A stretch of DNA of 64,000 nucleotides from Rheum nobile (lineage: Eukaryota > Streptophyta > Magnoliopsida > Caryophyllales > Polygonaceae): assembly GCA_027886185.1 (NCBI GenBank), contig WOAB01000152.1, forward strand, positions 1,815,001 to 1,879,000, given 5' to 3'. The notes under the pieces are model-generated. The model ran no database searches and had not been told where the DNA came from. It saw only the letters and a program-made list of their open reading frames with translations. Every line of letters starts with the position of its first letter. The first letter of the stretch is position 1. This document shows, one piece after another, positions 34,761-45,390 of this stretch. The position numbers and the translations under genes were made by a program.

Positions 34761-35394
34761 ATATCCACAATTGTTTTCTAACATCAAATGAAAATCACAA
34801 TCTTGTTTAAAAAATGTTCATTACAATTGGAACATCATCACACAATAAGAAATCATAATTTAAACCCTATGATATGATTCAAAAATCAATTAGAATAGAC
34901 ATAAGATGAACGTATCATGAATTAGAATTAGGGTTTTGCTGGAAAATCATTTTACAAACCTCGATTCATATTAAGACGAGTCGATCAACCCAAAAGTAGA
35001 TTGCTCGATGACGAGTCTTTCACGTTTCGAGGAGGGATATTCACAGGATTCGAACAAATTCGCTTGCTTGATGATGAGCCATTGTAGAGGAGAATGCAAG
35101 GATATTCTACTGGAGAAGAGAACGTCCCAGGTGCAGCGTCAATAGAGAGGAGAACGCATGGAAGAATCTTCCTAACTATACTGGTAACGGTGATATTAGA
35201 TTTTCTCTCTCATCTAATAATATCCCTAATTATCTTTTGTTAATTTAAAAATCCAGTAACTGTCTTATTAGAGAAAATATGGTGGTTACACACATATCAT
35301 ATCAACTATAAGACCTAATCATCCATATGTCTATCACCCTCCATCCAACGTCCCAGATTCATCCCTCTGTTTTACCATAACTCCCGTTTTACTA

Positions 35395-36544
35395 GAGTCT
35401 TCCTTTCATTTTGAACATGCTTGAGAGCTTCCTTTACCATTTCTTGAACATATTTCCCTTCTATATATCAACAACATTTAATTAGGCTTACCACTTTCCA
35501 ATTGCTTGTGATGTAGAAGCAAAGAGAAAAAAAAAACTTTCCTCACAATAACCAATCTAGAAGCCAAGACATGCTCAAGTAGACATTAACAGCAAAAGTT
35601 TGCAAAACTTATCTTTGATGGTAGTAACTAAACAACATACATGAAAAGTTTGGTAGCCCTTTGACATGCTATCTTAAAATTTAATACTTCATGACACAAT
35701 CCTTTTTAAACCATATCACCATCCTCATGTGCTAAACAAAGTAATGTTGAAGGAGAAGCATCAGCTTTCAAAAGGTCACACCAGAATAGATTAGTTTATA
35801 TACGATGTACTTCTAAATTTAACTAGGCAAACCAAGAAACTAGTTCAATGAAGCTGAATAATCAGAGGTCCGTTTGAAAGTATTTCAATGCTCGTAATCT
35901 CTGTTGAGATTCAATACTTTTGACGCCTCTAATCCAGATCCCTAGATAATACGACAACTAATAATCCTAGAAATTAAGAAGAAAATGACAAGTGGGCAGC
36001 CTTGAAACTCTTAAACATTTGATTTAATTAGATAGCATAGATAGTAGCACCCAAATCACTATGTCCAAAACTAGATTCAATATATATTCAGCAACTTCAC
36101 AGCAACCTTATATCTTAATCCAAAAACAGCCTAAAATCACTATGTCCAAAACCAAATTCAATATATATTCAGCAAAATAAACTTCACAACAGCCTAAAAT
36201 CTTAATCCAAAACCAGATTCATGCTTAAAACGATATAGCCAAAATAAACACATACAAAGAAAAGAGAAGCAACACAATTAGGTTCCCGGATATTGGTATT
36301 GAAAACACGCCCGAGCTATTTTCTCATAAAGCTTAAATTTCTATGTATTAATTAGCCCGGACGAGCGGCAATATATTTGGGCTATTTTGTTGTCCAAAAA
36401 CAAAAATCCGTGTTTTCTTATGTTTAACACCTTATTAGCCCTTATTTAAGTGGTCCGAGCTATTTTATCACATGGTAAAATGTGATTTATGTACTAGTGA
36501 ATGATCTTATTTCTAATTTACTCCACAAGGTTACAAGTAAATTT
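35395..36544. other. no gene recognised
   Basis: About 1.15 kb of AT-rich sequence. One phrase (TCACTATGTCCAAAACYARATTCAATATATATTCAGCAA) is doubled at about 36056-36095 and 36137-36176 in a locally duplicated block. No coding signal. Confidence 0.45.
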
Positions 36545-37455
36545 TCACTAAGCTTATTAACATACCATTCCTTTTCTATTGTAAACAGTTAGATTCATTT
36601 TTATCATACATGTCAAAGCCCAGGGCATCAATAGAGATTGAGTGTCAATCCATTTATTGTTCCAAAAGTCAATACTCGAACCATTATCAATTGGCCGTCT
36701 TAAGTCATTCTTGAATTCATTTCGTAGGCTTATTAGAAGTGTAGCAAACTTCCAAGAGAAGTTTCTTTTTTTTATACTAACCAAAATGTCTTAATTATAA
36801 TATTTTTCATTTATCACACGTACCCACATATTATCTGGAGCAATGAAAAGTTTCCACGGTAATTTCATTTGTGATGACTTATTGCACAATTTCGTAGTTT
36901 TGAAACCCAAGCCACCTTTAGATTTTGCGGTGCATATGTGGTCTCAACTAATTAAGGGGTGGAAACTAGACGTATTCATTTTGTTCCAAAAGAAAGAGTT
37001 ATTGATCTTGTCTACTTGTTTCAAAACCCCTTTAGGCAGTAGAAAACTTTGTATTAAAAAATTAACTTTAGACAATAAGTTAGCTTGAATTAACATTGAT
37101 ATGCCTGCTTATTAAGGTGTATAAGCTTTCCACTTAGATAGCTGTTTTTGTAATGATTCTAAGGCTTCTTGAAATGTGGCATTATTCACCTTGCCTCTAA
37201 TGATCGGGATGCCTAGGTATTTCTCCAGGCTCTTGGTTAGTGGTACTTGAAGAGTGTTCGTTATTTTAGTTGACACATGTGTGGTCACGTTATTAGAGAA
37301 TTGTATAGAGCTTTTATGGTAATTAATACCAATTCGATCTTATCCAAGAAGTCGGAAAGGAAGTGTTTGATAAAGGTGGCAGAGTCTGAAGTTGCTTTAG
37401 CCAGATTGAGTGTATCTTCTGCAAAGTTTAAAAATGGGATTGATGTGTTGTTTCT
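36545..37455 (-). pseudogene. LINE reverse-transcriptase fragment, different lineage
   Basis: On the minus strand, read from 37455 down, a frame has FAEDTLNLAKATSDS (the FADD active-site box with Ala-Glu instead of Ala-Asp), then LEKYLGIPIIRGKVN and LQKQLSKWKAYT (about 37130-37230), typical of the thumb of plant L1 reverse transcriptases. Further down come degraded pieces equivalent to SKGGLGFKTTK, and in the 36557-36784 frame NGSSIDFWNNKWIDT. Several frame shifts and stops break it. Its flanks do not contain endonuclease or a poly(A) tail, so it is an internal scrap. It differs from the 16-20 kb LINE in sequence and motif spacing. Confidence 0.75.
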
Positions 37456-38118
37456 AACTTAGATGAATATATATATATTAAATCAAATGAATTTAGAGCC
37501 ACTATATTGATTTCAGCATCACAAATCTTATGTGTCAATTTGTAATTAATTTATTTTTTTTTATTAACAATTTTATTCAATTTAAATTTACTTTTTTTTT
37601 TTTGATTCAACTAGATAAATTTTTATTTGTACAAATTGAAAACAATAAGCTTATATATGTCAAACTAATATATATTAGCTTTCCTACTATACTTACATAT
37701 AAAATACGACTCTTAAATTTACTTGTAATTAGTAATATTATTTTCATAAGTTTGCATATATAATTTGACACATATAAGTTTATGGGCAAAACCTATTCCT
37801 ACTATACTTACATATAAACTAAATCTTATAATCAATTATATAAGTAATAATGTTATTTTTTTATGGTTAGTAATATAATTATTTCAGATGATGGTAATGT
37901 TAATATGAAGTCAGCTACTTGACCCTTGACATGCCGAGTGATTCAATCTCCCCTCTTCTATACTACTTTCTCCCACTTAGTCATCCAGCCGAACAGCACA
38001 TCACCACCATTCCAAATTTCTCTTATCCATACATACTCACACTAATAGAGATAATAAGAAATTAAGCATCCTCATATTCAATTTGGAGAATAGAGCTAAT
38101 TCGAAATTGATTATTAGG
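37456..38118. other. AT-rich, possible upstream region of the fragment at 38119
   Basis: Strongly AT-rich to about 37900, then more balanced sequence. TTTCCTACTATACTTACATATAAA occurs twice in part (about 37680 and 37796). No gene confidently seen. Confidence 0.4.
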
Positions 38119-38199
38119 TGCAAGAAGCACTTCTCTGACGTCAGTAGCGCTGTCGGCGTTTGCGCTTCCTGTCTCCGCGAACGCCTCCACAACAATTAA
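38119..38199 (+). pseudogene. host-gene fragment with CX2H...CXXC...RERL motif (OCTOPUS/DUF740-like)
   Basis: A 26-codon open stretch, CKKHFSDVSSAVGVCASC then LRERLHNN, ends at TAA. The Cys/His spacing with 'GVCASCLRERL' is a conserved N-terminal signature of plant DUF740/OCTOPUS-related polarity proteins and similar plant proteins. TTATTAG just before could be a splice acceptor. Base composition is visibly richer in G+C than the surroundings, as expected of coding DNA. Nothing else of the gene is seen; a MITE lies 80 bp downstream. It is either a short relic or the first part of a gene that has been destroyed. Confidence 0.45.
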
Positions 38200-38280
38200 G
38201 CATCCGCACTTCTCGGTGCTGAACTTGCTGTGTCATAGTCATACGAGGTATTTTTTCTAAAATAGATTATTTATTTTTAA

Positions 38281-38516
38281 GAGTGCGGTTCCGGTACGGA
38301 GCACTCTTCCCGTGCGGACGTGCGGACATGCACTATAGGGCCTTATTTGTGCACTTTTACAAAAATTTTGAAAAATGTTTGGAAAAAAATTTGAAAAAGA
38401 ATTATTTTTTTTTTGAAAAAATGCATAAATAAGACGTTAAAGTGCACAAATAAGACCCAAAAGTGCATGCTCCGCACGTCCGCACGGGAAGAGTGCTCCG
38501 CATATGATCCAAACTC
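38281..38516. mobile_element. MITE copy 2 (236 bp, 10-bp target duplication)
   Basis: Same family as 11339-11575: ends GAGTGCGG and CCAAACTC, arms CACTCTTCCCGTGCGGACGT and its inverse. It has its own perfect 10-bp flanking repeat, TTATTTTTAA, at 38271-38280 and 38517-38526. Its arms are slightly more symmetrical than those of copy 1 (GCGGAGCACTCTTCCC-type on both sides). Confidence 0.94.
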
Positions 38517-38526
38517 TTATTTTTAA

Positions 38527-39105
38527 TATCTATTTTAGTTTGTATTTGGATTGAGTTAAGTTTAGGCCATATCCTCCACAACAAACCTGATTTGAATTTG
38601 GAGATAATCGTATTCCGATTTTATCAGTTCATAATCTGTTTTTCAATATCTGCTAACAACCTACGTATGTTTTTTTATTTATTCTTGGGCTATAAATTTT
38701 GAATACAATTTTTTTTATAATCCAGCTGTTAACAACCTAAATATATCTACCATTTATAACTATATTTAGACAATTCTTCTAAACTGCATTACGTACCTGA
38801 CACTGCTACCTTCTTTGAGAATCAAGGTATTCATCTCTATTTACTTTTTCATATGCAATAATTTTTGAACGAGTTATTAGGAAATATGACCACCATTTGA
38901 ATATAGAATCAACTTTTTTAGGTGATTTTGGAAATGAAGCTTGCTTTGATGTCCTGCAAAATATTTGAAAATCCTACATTCATTGTTGCCCCTTATCCAA
39001 CAATATGCCTGAAAATATAGCATTTATTGTTACCCCTTCATTAGACAGTTTACCATTATTTACAAAGTTCAGCATTTTACTTATTCTTTATAATGTCTTT
39101 TTAGG
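38527..39105. other. AT-rich, no clear gene
   Basis: May contain decayed upstream exons of the RPA-like gene. The phrases TTTATTGTTACCCCTT / TTCATTGTTGCCCCTT at about 38980 and 39021 are an imperfect duplication of about 40 bp. Confidence 0.4.
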
Positions 39106-40143
39106 TCAATTTATAATTCAAAATGGACTCTTTGGGTTTAAGATTCACTTCAATCAAGACGTTCCTGAAGTTGTTAGTTTTTTAGAAAGGTAATCTACTG
39201 AAATGTTATGTTGCGATTTATTATTTTTAAAAAAATTATGTTATTTACTTTGTTTTTAAAAAAATGTAGTTCTTCTACAACCATCGAATCCGGGTCATTA
39301 CGTGGTATAACTCATGTATCTATTACCAATTCGAACTCTAAAGAAGACACATTCTTCAATTCATCATTTAAAAACTCATTGCTGGAGATAAATGATGCAC
39401 TTGAGGTCATTTCTTTGAGTAAATTATTTCATGTTCATGCAATAATAATATTACATCAGTAATCTTGATACAATTTTTATACATATATGCAAGTTGGTTT
39501 TGGTGTTGTTTTGGCTAATGTTGTCGATATTGATGATAAAGTCAATTGGTATTACAATGCTTGTAAGAAGTGTGTCCACAAGCTTGAACTTGAATGAGAT
39601 AAGTTTCGTTGCAATACTTGTAGAACATTGGTCTAACATGCCATTTCCTAGGTATGTTTAAATTAGCAATTTTCCAGATTCTAATGTACTTTAACCTTAT
39701 TACAAATTTTCTTTTCGATTCTTGCAGATATCTAATTAAAGTCATAGTATGTGATGATGGTGTGAATATTGCAAAGTTTACTTTGTTTAATAAATTTGTA
39801 CAAGCTTTTGTGGAAAAGTCTGTTGCTATTATACTTGATCAGGTATGTTTTGTATCATTGTAAAAATTCATATAAATAAATATCAATATTTGTTATTTTT
39901 CACTTTAATCAATAAATTTCAGAGTTTGTTATTTCTCACTTTAACCATTTGTTTCCAACATAGGGACATGGATGCATTTCTTGACGATCTAAATTTCTTT
40001 TTAAACAAAACTTTTTTGTTTAAGATAGAAATTAATTATCGTAATTTGACGTGTAAGGGTAAATCCTCATATACTGTGAAGGACATGTTTGATGATGTCA
40101 AGCTGATTGAGGATTTCAAAAAACTTTCATCCACTATGAAGGT
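39106..40143 (+). pseudogene. RPA1-like (replication protein A large subunit) C-terminal domain, exons decayed
   Basis: Exon-like blocks in order: 39106-39190 gives NGLFGFKIHFNQDVPEVVSF and ends at a GT. About 39540-39651 gives WYYNACKKCVHKLELE, a stop, then FRCNTCRTL, which is the four-Cys zinc ribbon of the RPA70 C-terminal OB fold. 39727-39843 gives VIVCDDGVNIAKFTLFNKF, the next part of that fold. 39964-40141 gives FLDDLNFFLNKTFLFKIEIN and KGKSSYTVKDMFDD. Introns with GTATGT...TTGCAG (39652-39726) and GTATGT...CATAG (39844-39963) separate them. A stop inside the zinc ribbon and a phase mismatch at the last junction indicate decay. RPA1-like genes are both host genes and passengers of plant Helitrons; a probable Helitron begins 250 bp downstream. 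Confidence 0.7.
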
Positions 40144-40394
40144 ACATTTTACCAATATGATAATTTCCTATGTCAACTTTGTTGAATTTTATATGTCACT
40201 TTTTCGGATGCTCCACCTGAGACTTCTTCAGCTTGCTCTTTGAAATTTGTAATGTGTTGTTGTCATAAACTTCCTCACTATAACTATATATTAAAGCTCT
40301 CATATTTGGAGCTACGAGAGTGTTTTTAAGAAAAATTGTTTAGATGTTTTTATTTAATTTTTTAATTTATTATTATATTAAGTAATCAACAAAA

Positions 40395-41850
40395 TCTATA
40401 TATCTATATTAACGCGATTTATTTTTGAACCACCAAAAAGATTCTGAACCCACATTTCTCATGTTTCAAAGTATAAAAATTAACAAAGTTTGATGTTAAT
40501 CAACCAAGTATCTGAATTTTAAATAATATATCTTACATTATTTATGTTTTATTTACCTTACTATCAAATTTGATTTTAACCAACCAAACTTTTTTAATTT
40601 AATGTACGGTATTAGTGATGTTTTTATTGTTAAATGTAACAATTCTAATTTAATATAATATTTATTTTTTATTAAAGTAATATAAATCATAATCCCACTA
40701 TTTTTTTTAGCAAATCTTATTTCTAAGAACATGACAATTTAATATTATTTCTAAGAACATGGCAAATCTGATCATAATTTCACTCTTCTCTCCGATATAA
40801 ATCGTAGTATTAGCTACGTTACAACTCTAATGGCAAATTTTCACCATAAAATAACCAAGAACATGTTAAATACAATTTTTTTTCTAACATATGATTATGG
40901 CATAGGTTAAGCACTTCATTTAGAAGGATTTTGTTATGTATAATTATATTAGGGATTTTAATATTTTGTAAAAGGGTTTAAACATTACTTTTTAGGGAAT
41001 CGTTTTTAAAATGAGAAATCTTAACATATGACCTTAGGGCATAGGTTAGAAAAACCGATATAACAATTATTAGCATTAATTATTTAACGTATATTTCAAT
41101 TATTCCAAAAAATTTCAATTTAAAACTTGTTTATTTTTTCTTTAAATACAAATACACATCTAAATAAACTCATCATAACAAACATGAATAACCTTTGATA
41201 TATTCTAATTATCTCAAACGTTTTTACTTCAAAAATTTTGAATTTTTTTTGGATTATGATTTACAATTAGTCATTAATTTGTTTCTATTTTTCTTATTTT
41301 CATTTTTGAGCTAATATGATTGATATTTTAATATTTTTGAATAATTAATATTAAACTAATATATATTTAATATAGCATTTCAACATATCACTTTTAAAGC
41401 TAGAATTTTGTTATAGGTACAAATATTTATGTTGAAATAATATTATGAATTATAATTTTTAATATTAAAATATTGACAAAATTTTAATATTATATATTAA
41501 TATAATATAGTTTATTGAAAATACACGATAAATGATAGTGGAATACATACACGACTTCAGCAAAAATATCATGTGTTTGACAATAATTGCATGATTAAAA
41601 ATAAATAGGATAATGTACGAGAATATGTATGAATAAAATATAATATATTTATACAAGTTATATAATTAACAATAAAATTTTGAACATATTGTTATTCCAA
41701 TCTTCTATTCATATAATTCTTAAACAATATCACTAAGATTTTTTCTTCTTAAAATTACTTAAATACAACATAATTTAATTCAATTATAAATTATTATTGA
41801 TGATTTTATAAGTTTAAGTTTATCCGTACAATGTACGGGTACTGCACTAG
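40395..41850 (+). mobile_element. probable non-autonomous Helitron
   Basis: The 3' end has the three Helitron signs together: a perfect 7-bp stem hairpin (CCGTACA-A-TGTACGG, 41824-41838), an 8-base spacer, and CTAG followed by T (41847-41851). A fitting 5' end is A followed by TCTATATATCTATATTAA at 40394-40395, the common start of plant Helitrons. The interior is AT-rich with no reading frame of note. The 3' end is well supported; the 5' end is chosen by motif only. Confidence 0.6.
41824..41838. terminator. Helitron 3' subterminal hairpin
   Basis: CCGTACA, loop A, TGTACGG. It lies 8 bases before CTAG, as expected of the Helitron replication-termination signal. Confidence 0.65.
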
Positions 41851-42414
41851 TATATATTATTTTATTGGTTTTTCTAATCTATGCCCTAAGGGTGTCTCAT
41901 TGAGGAAAACAAACCGTAAAGATGAAATAGTGCAACCCTTTAATAAAAAAATAAAAATTCTAAAAAATTAACATCTAATTAAATTTTCCTATATATGGGA
42001 TCTTAAAGGGCATAGGTTAGAAAAAAAAAATCATTCATTAATCTTGTAGACTTGTAGTACGTGCTTGACAAACTGCATTCATTTTTCGTGGCAAGTTGCA
42101 AATATATGCATCCCCATAAACTATTATGGCATGTTGCATTTGCCATCTCTAGATTGAGTCAAAAAAAAAAAAAAAAAAAAAGATTGAGCTTTGGTTTTGA
42201 AAATCTTCTCACAGACTGTCCTCTATGTAGGAAACAGTTAAATAGTTCATTAAGCCGTAGAAAGATATTTGTTTCACTTCTAAAATTATTAGCAGTGTTG
42301 ATTTTTTGTACAACTTTATAATTTTATGTCACGATCATATATAATTAGCTTATATATCTAATTCAATAAGATTGCATTAAAAATTGGCCAAATTAAATAT
42401 TATAAATAGGGTCA
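41851..42414. other. intergenic with an A(21) run between direct repeats
   Basis: AGATTGAG at 42151-42158 and 42181-42188 flank TC plus a 21-base A run. CCTAAGGG and AAAGGGCATAGGTTAGAAAA phrases at about 41880 and 42007 resemble a phrase at 41033. No gene. Confidence 0.5.
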
Positions 42415-42590
42415 GTCTATATGCAAACGAAACGCCGTCTATATGCAAACTGTTTTGTGCGTTAAAGCTAAACGTAGAGGCTGATGCGTTTAGGCTTAAC
42501 GTACAAGGGACAAAACTGGAATAAAAGTGAAAAAAATATCCAGAATGACACTGTAGCTGTGCGTTAAGCCTTAACGTATGGCATTGTAGC

Positions 42591-42613
42591 TGTGCGTTAA
42601 GCCTTAACGCACA
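42591..42613. repeat. 23-bp perfect palindrome, repeated in both TIRs of element C
   Basis: Arms TGTGCGTTAAG and CTTAACGCACA around a single C. Full or near copies lie at about 42558, at 42591, and in the right TIR at about 45518, 45552, 45619 and 45713. Confidence 0.9.
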
Positions 42614-42834
42614 TACAAAAAAAAAAAAAAAAATTGCCCCATAATCATGTAGAGAATTTCAATACGAGTCCGTACATATAAAATTCGTCCAAAACGGACA
42701 TCGTTTGCCCCTCCAAAAGCCCAAAAAACAAAGTCTTCCTACCCATTTTTTTTACAATTTGGTGCCCGGCATATAGCGCATTATAGTGAATTTTTTTGGT
42801 TTTTTTTTTGCATTTTTCTACTATAATTTTGTAT

Positions 42835-44883
42835 AAATTTTAATACGAGTCCGTATATATAAAATATAATGAAATACTATAGTATATAAGTGTAACTATA
42901 TGAAATATAATAAAATACTATAGTATATAAGTCTAAGTATACTAGATTTAATGAAATACTATAGTATATAAGCGTAACTATATGAAATATAATAAAATAC
43001 TATAGTACATAAGTGTAACTATATGAAATTTAATGAAATACTATAGTATGTAAGTCTAAGTATACTATATTTAATGAAATACTATAGTATATAAGTCTAA
43101 GTATAATAGACTTATATACTATAGTATACTAGATTTAATGAAATACTATAGTATTTCATTAAATCTAGTATACTTAGACTTATATACTATAGTATTTCAT
43201 TATATTTTATATAGTTACACTTATATACTATAGTATTTCATATAGTTACACTTATGTACTATAATATTTCATTAAATCTAGTATACTTAGACTTATATAC
43301 TATAGTATTTTATTATATTTCATATAGTTACACTTATGTACTATATTATTTCATTACATCTAGTATACTTAGACTTATATACTATAGTATTTTATTAAAT
43401 TTCATATAATTAAACTTATGTACTATTTTCATTATATTTCATATAGTTACGCTTATATATTATAGTGTTTCATTAAATCTAGTATACTTAGACTTATATA
43501 CTATAATATTTCATTAAATTTCATATAATTACACTTATGTACTATAATATTTCATTAAATTTTATATAGTTATACTTATGTACTATAGTATTTCATTATA
43601 TTTCATATAGTTACACTTATGTACTATAGTATTTCATTAAATGTAGTATACTTAGACTTATATATTATAGTGTTTTATTAAATCTAGTATACTTAGACTT
43701 ATATACTATAGTATTTCATTAAATTTTATATAGTTACACTTATGTACTATAGTATTTCATTAAATTTCATATAGTTACACTTATGTACTATAATATTTCA
43801 TTATTTTTCATATAGTTACGCTTATGTACTATAGTATTCCATTAAATCTAGTATACATAGACTTATATATTATAGTGTTTCATTAAATTTAGTATATTTA
43901 GACTTATATACTATAGTATTTCATTATATTTCATATAGTTACACTTATATACTATAGTATTTTATTAAATTTCATATAATTACACTTATGTACTATAGTA
44001 TTTCATGAAATCTAGTATACTTAGACTTATAAACTATAGTATTTCATTATATTTCATATAGTTACACTTATATACTATAGTATTTCATTATATTTCATAT
44101 AGTCACACTTATGTACTATAGTATTTCATTGTATTTCATATAGTTACGCTTATGTACTATAGTATTTCATTAAATTTCATATAGTTAGACATATGTACTA
44201 TAGTATTTCATTATATTTCATATAGTTACACTTATGTACTATAGTATTTCATTAAATTTCATATAGTTACACTTATAAACTATAGTATTTCATTATATTT
44301 CATATAGTTACACTTATATACTATAGTATTTTATTATATTTCATATAGTTACACTTATGTACTATAGTATTTCATAAAGTCTAGTATACTTAGACTTATA
44401 AACTATAGTATTTCATTATATTTCATATAGTTACACTTATATACTATAATATTTCATTATATTTCATATAGTCACACTTATGTACTATAGTATTTCATTG
44501 TATTTCATATAGTTACGCTAATGTAATATAGTATTTCATTATATTTCATATAGTTACACTTATGTACTATAGTATTTCATGAAATCTAGTATACTTAGAC
44601 TTATAAACTATAGTATTTCATTATATTTCATATAGTTACACTTATATACTATAATATTTCATTATATTTCATATAGTCACACTTATGTACTATAGTATTT
44701 CATGAAATCTAGTATACATAGACTTATGTACTATAGTATTTCATTATATTTCATATAGTCACACTTATGTACTATAGTATTTCATTATATTTCATATAGT
44801 TACGCTTATATACTATAGTATTTCATTAAATCTAGTATACCTAGACTTATATATTATAGTGTTTCATTAAATTTAGTATACTT
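42835..44883. repeat. 41-bp satellite array with an internal inversion
   Basis: The unit is 41 bp with a constant core ACTATAGTATTTCATTA and two alternating flanks: TCATATAGTTACACTTATGT or CTAGTATACTTAGACTTATA. About 50 units. Units left of about 43148 are in the opposite orientation to those on the right. The switch is a perfect 52-bp palindrome at 43123-43174. Confidence 0.93.
43123..43174. repeat. 52-bp perfect palindrome at the array inversion point
   Basis: Arms run outward from the centre ACTATAGT through TTTCATTAAATCTAGTATAC on one side and its exact complement on the other, with no mismatch over 26 bp per arm. Confidence 0.93.
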
Positions 44884-45390
44884 ACCCCACTCTCCGTCCA
44901 TTAGATCTGGGCCAATTCGATATCCATCTCCGTCCAACACGTACCACCCTACCCCACTCTCCGTCCATTAGATCGTTAACGTAATTACAGATTTAAGCCG
45001 AACTTTTTATTTTCATTCAATTTCTCCACAACTTCAAAACTTGGGTATTTATGGAAAGAGAATTTCGGTTTTTAGCTTTATGGAAATTGGACGATATCTG
45101 GGCCAATTCGATATCGTTTTAGGTCAAACTTTATACGATTTTGAAGCTCTTCCCGAGACATTTCCAACCCCTATAAATAGGGCACCTTTCAATGAGTTTT
45201 CCGTATCCAATTTAATCCGAAAAGCTCAAGAACCCTAGCTCCGCGGCCGTGTCTGTTCATCGAAGAAATTCGTCGACCACCGTCCACCGTTGGAGTCGCC
45301 GCTACCACCAAAAGTTGCGTCTGGAAGTTAGCTTCCAAAGCCCTAAGCTCTCACCGCCGATTACCCACCTCCGGTCGCCGCATTAGACAG
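44884..45390 (+). promoter_or_regulatory. promoter/5'-leader-like segment inside element C
   Basis: Non-satellite sequence containing CTATAAATAG at 45171-45180, a 60-bp pyrimidine-balanced stretch, then a leader-like CCCTAGCTCCGCGGCC and CGCCGCTACCACC region of raised G+C that ends where the right TIR begins. ACCCCACTCTCCGTCCATTA is present twice (about 44884 and 44951), and GGCCAATTCGATATC also twice (about 44913 and 45102). It looks like a captured gene 5' end; no coding start could be assigned. Confidence 0.45.
45171..45180 (+). promoter_or_regulatory. TATA box (CTATAAATAG)
   Basis: A canonical plant TATA box about 60 bp before the CCCTAGCTCC leader-like sequence, in the only non-repetitive part of element C. 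Confidence 0.5.

Larger units (their letters stand above)
25336..35394. mobile_element. TIR DNA element B, interrupted by an LTR retrotransposon
   Basis: The left end is GGTTCTGGCGAAACGAG, then GGTAAAACGGAGGTACTAAT. The right end, read inward, is GACTCTAGTAAAACGGGAG, then GGTAAAACAGAGGGATGAAT. These match the right and left ends of element A, so B is an inverted copy of the same family. Removing the 26193-32634 insertion and one target copy leaves about 3.6 kb. The interior has GATATTCAT arrays (about 26100-33620) that flip to ATGAATATC (33770-34760), and a telomere-like patch. No transposase was found. An 8-bp TTTCATTT occurs near both outer flanks (25320 and 35404), but not at the apparent termini, so the target duplication is unproven. 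Confidence 0.72.

Noticed and set aside
25320..35411. TTTCATTT at both flanks of element B as an 8-bp target duplication
   Set aside because: The copies are not directly next to the apparent ends (10-16 bp away) and the word is common in AT-rich DNA.
42061..42321. 86-codon frame with FENLLTDCPLCRKQL
   Set aside because: It runs through the A(21) tract as poly-Lys and has no recognisable domain; a chance frame.
42835..44883. Possible CRISPR-like array (regular 41-bp repeats)
   Set aside because: The repeats are contiguous without unique spacers, occur in a plant transposon and reverse orientation. It is a satellite, not CRISPR.
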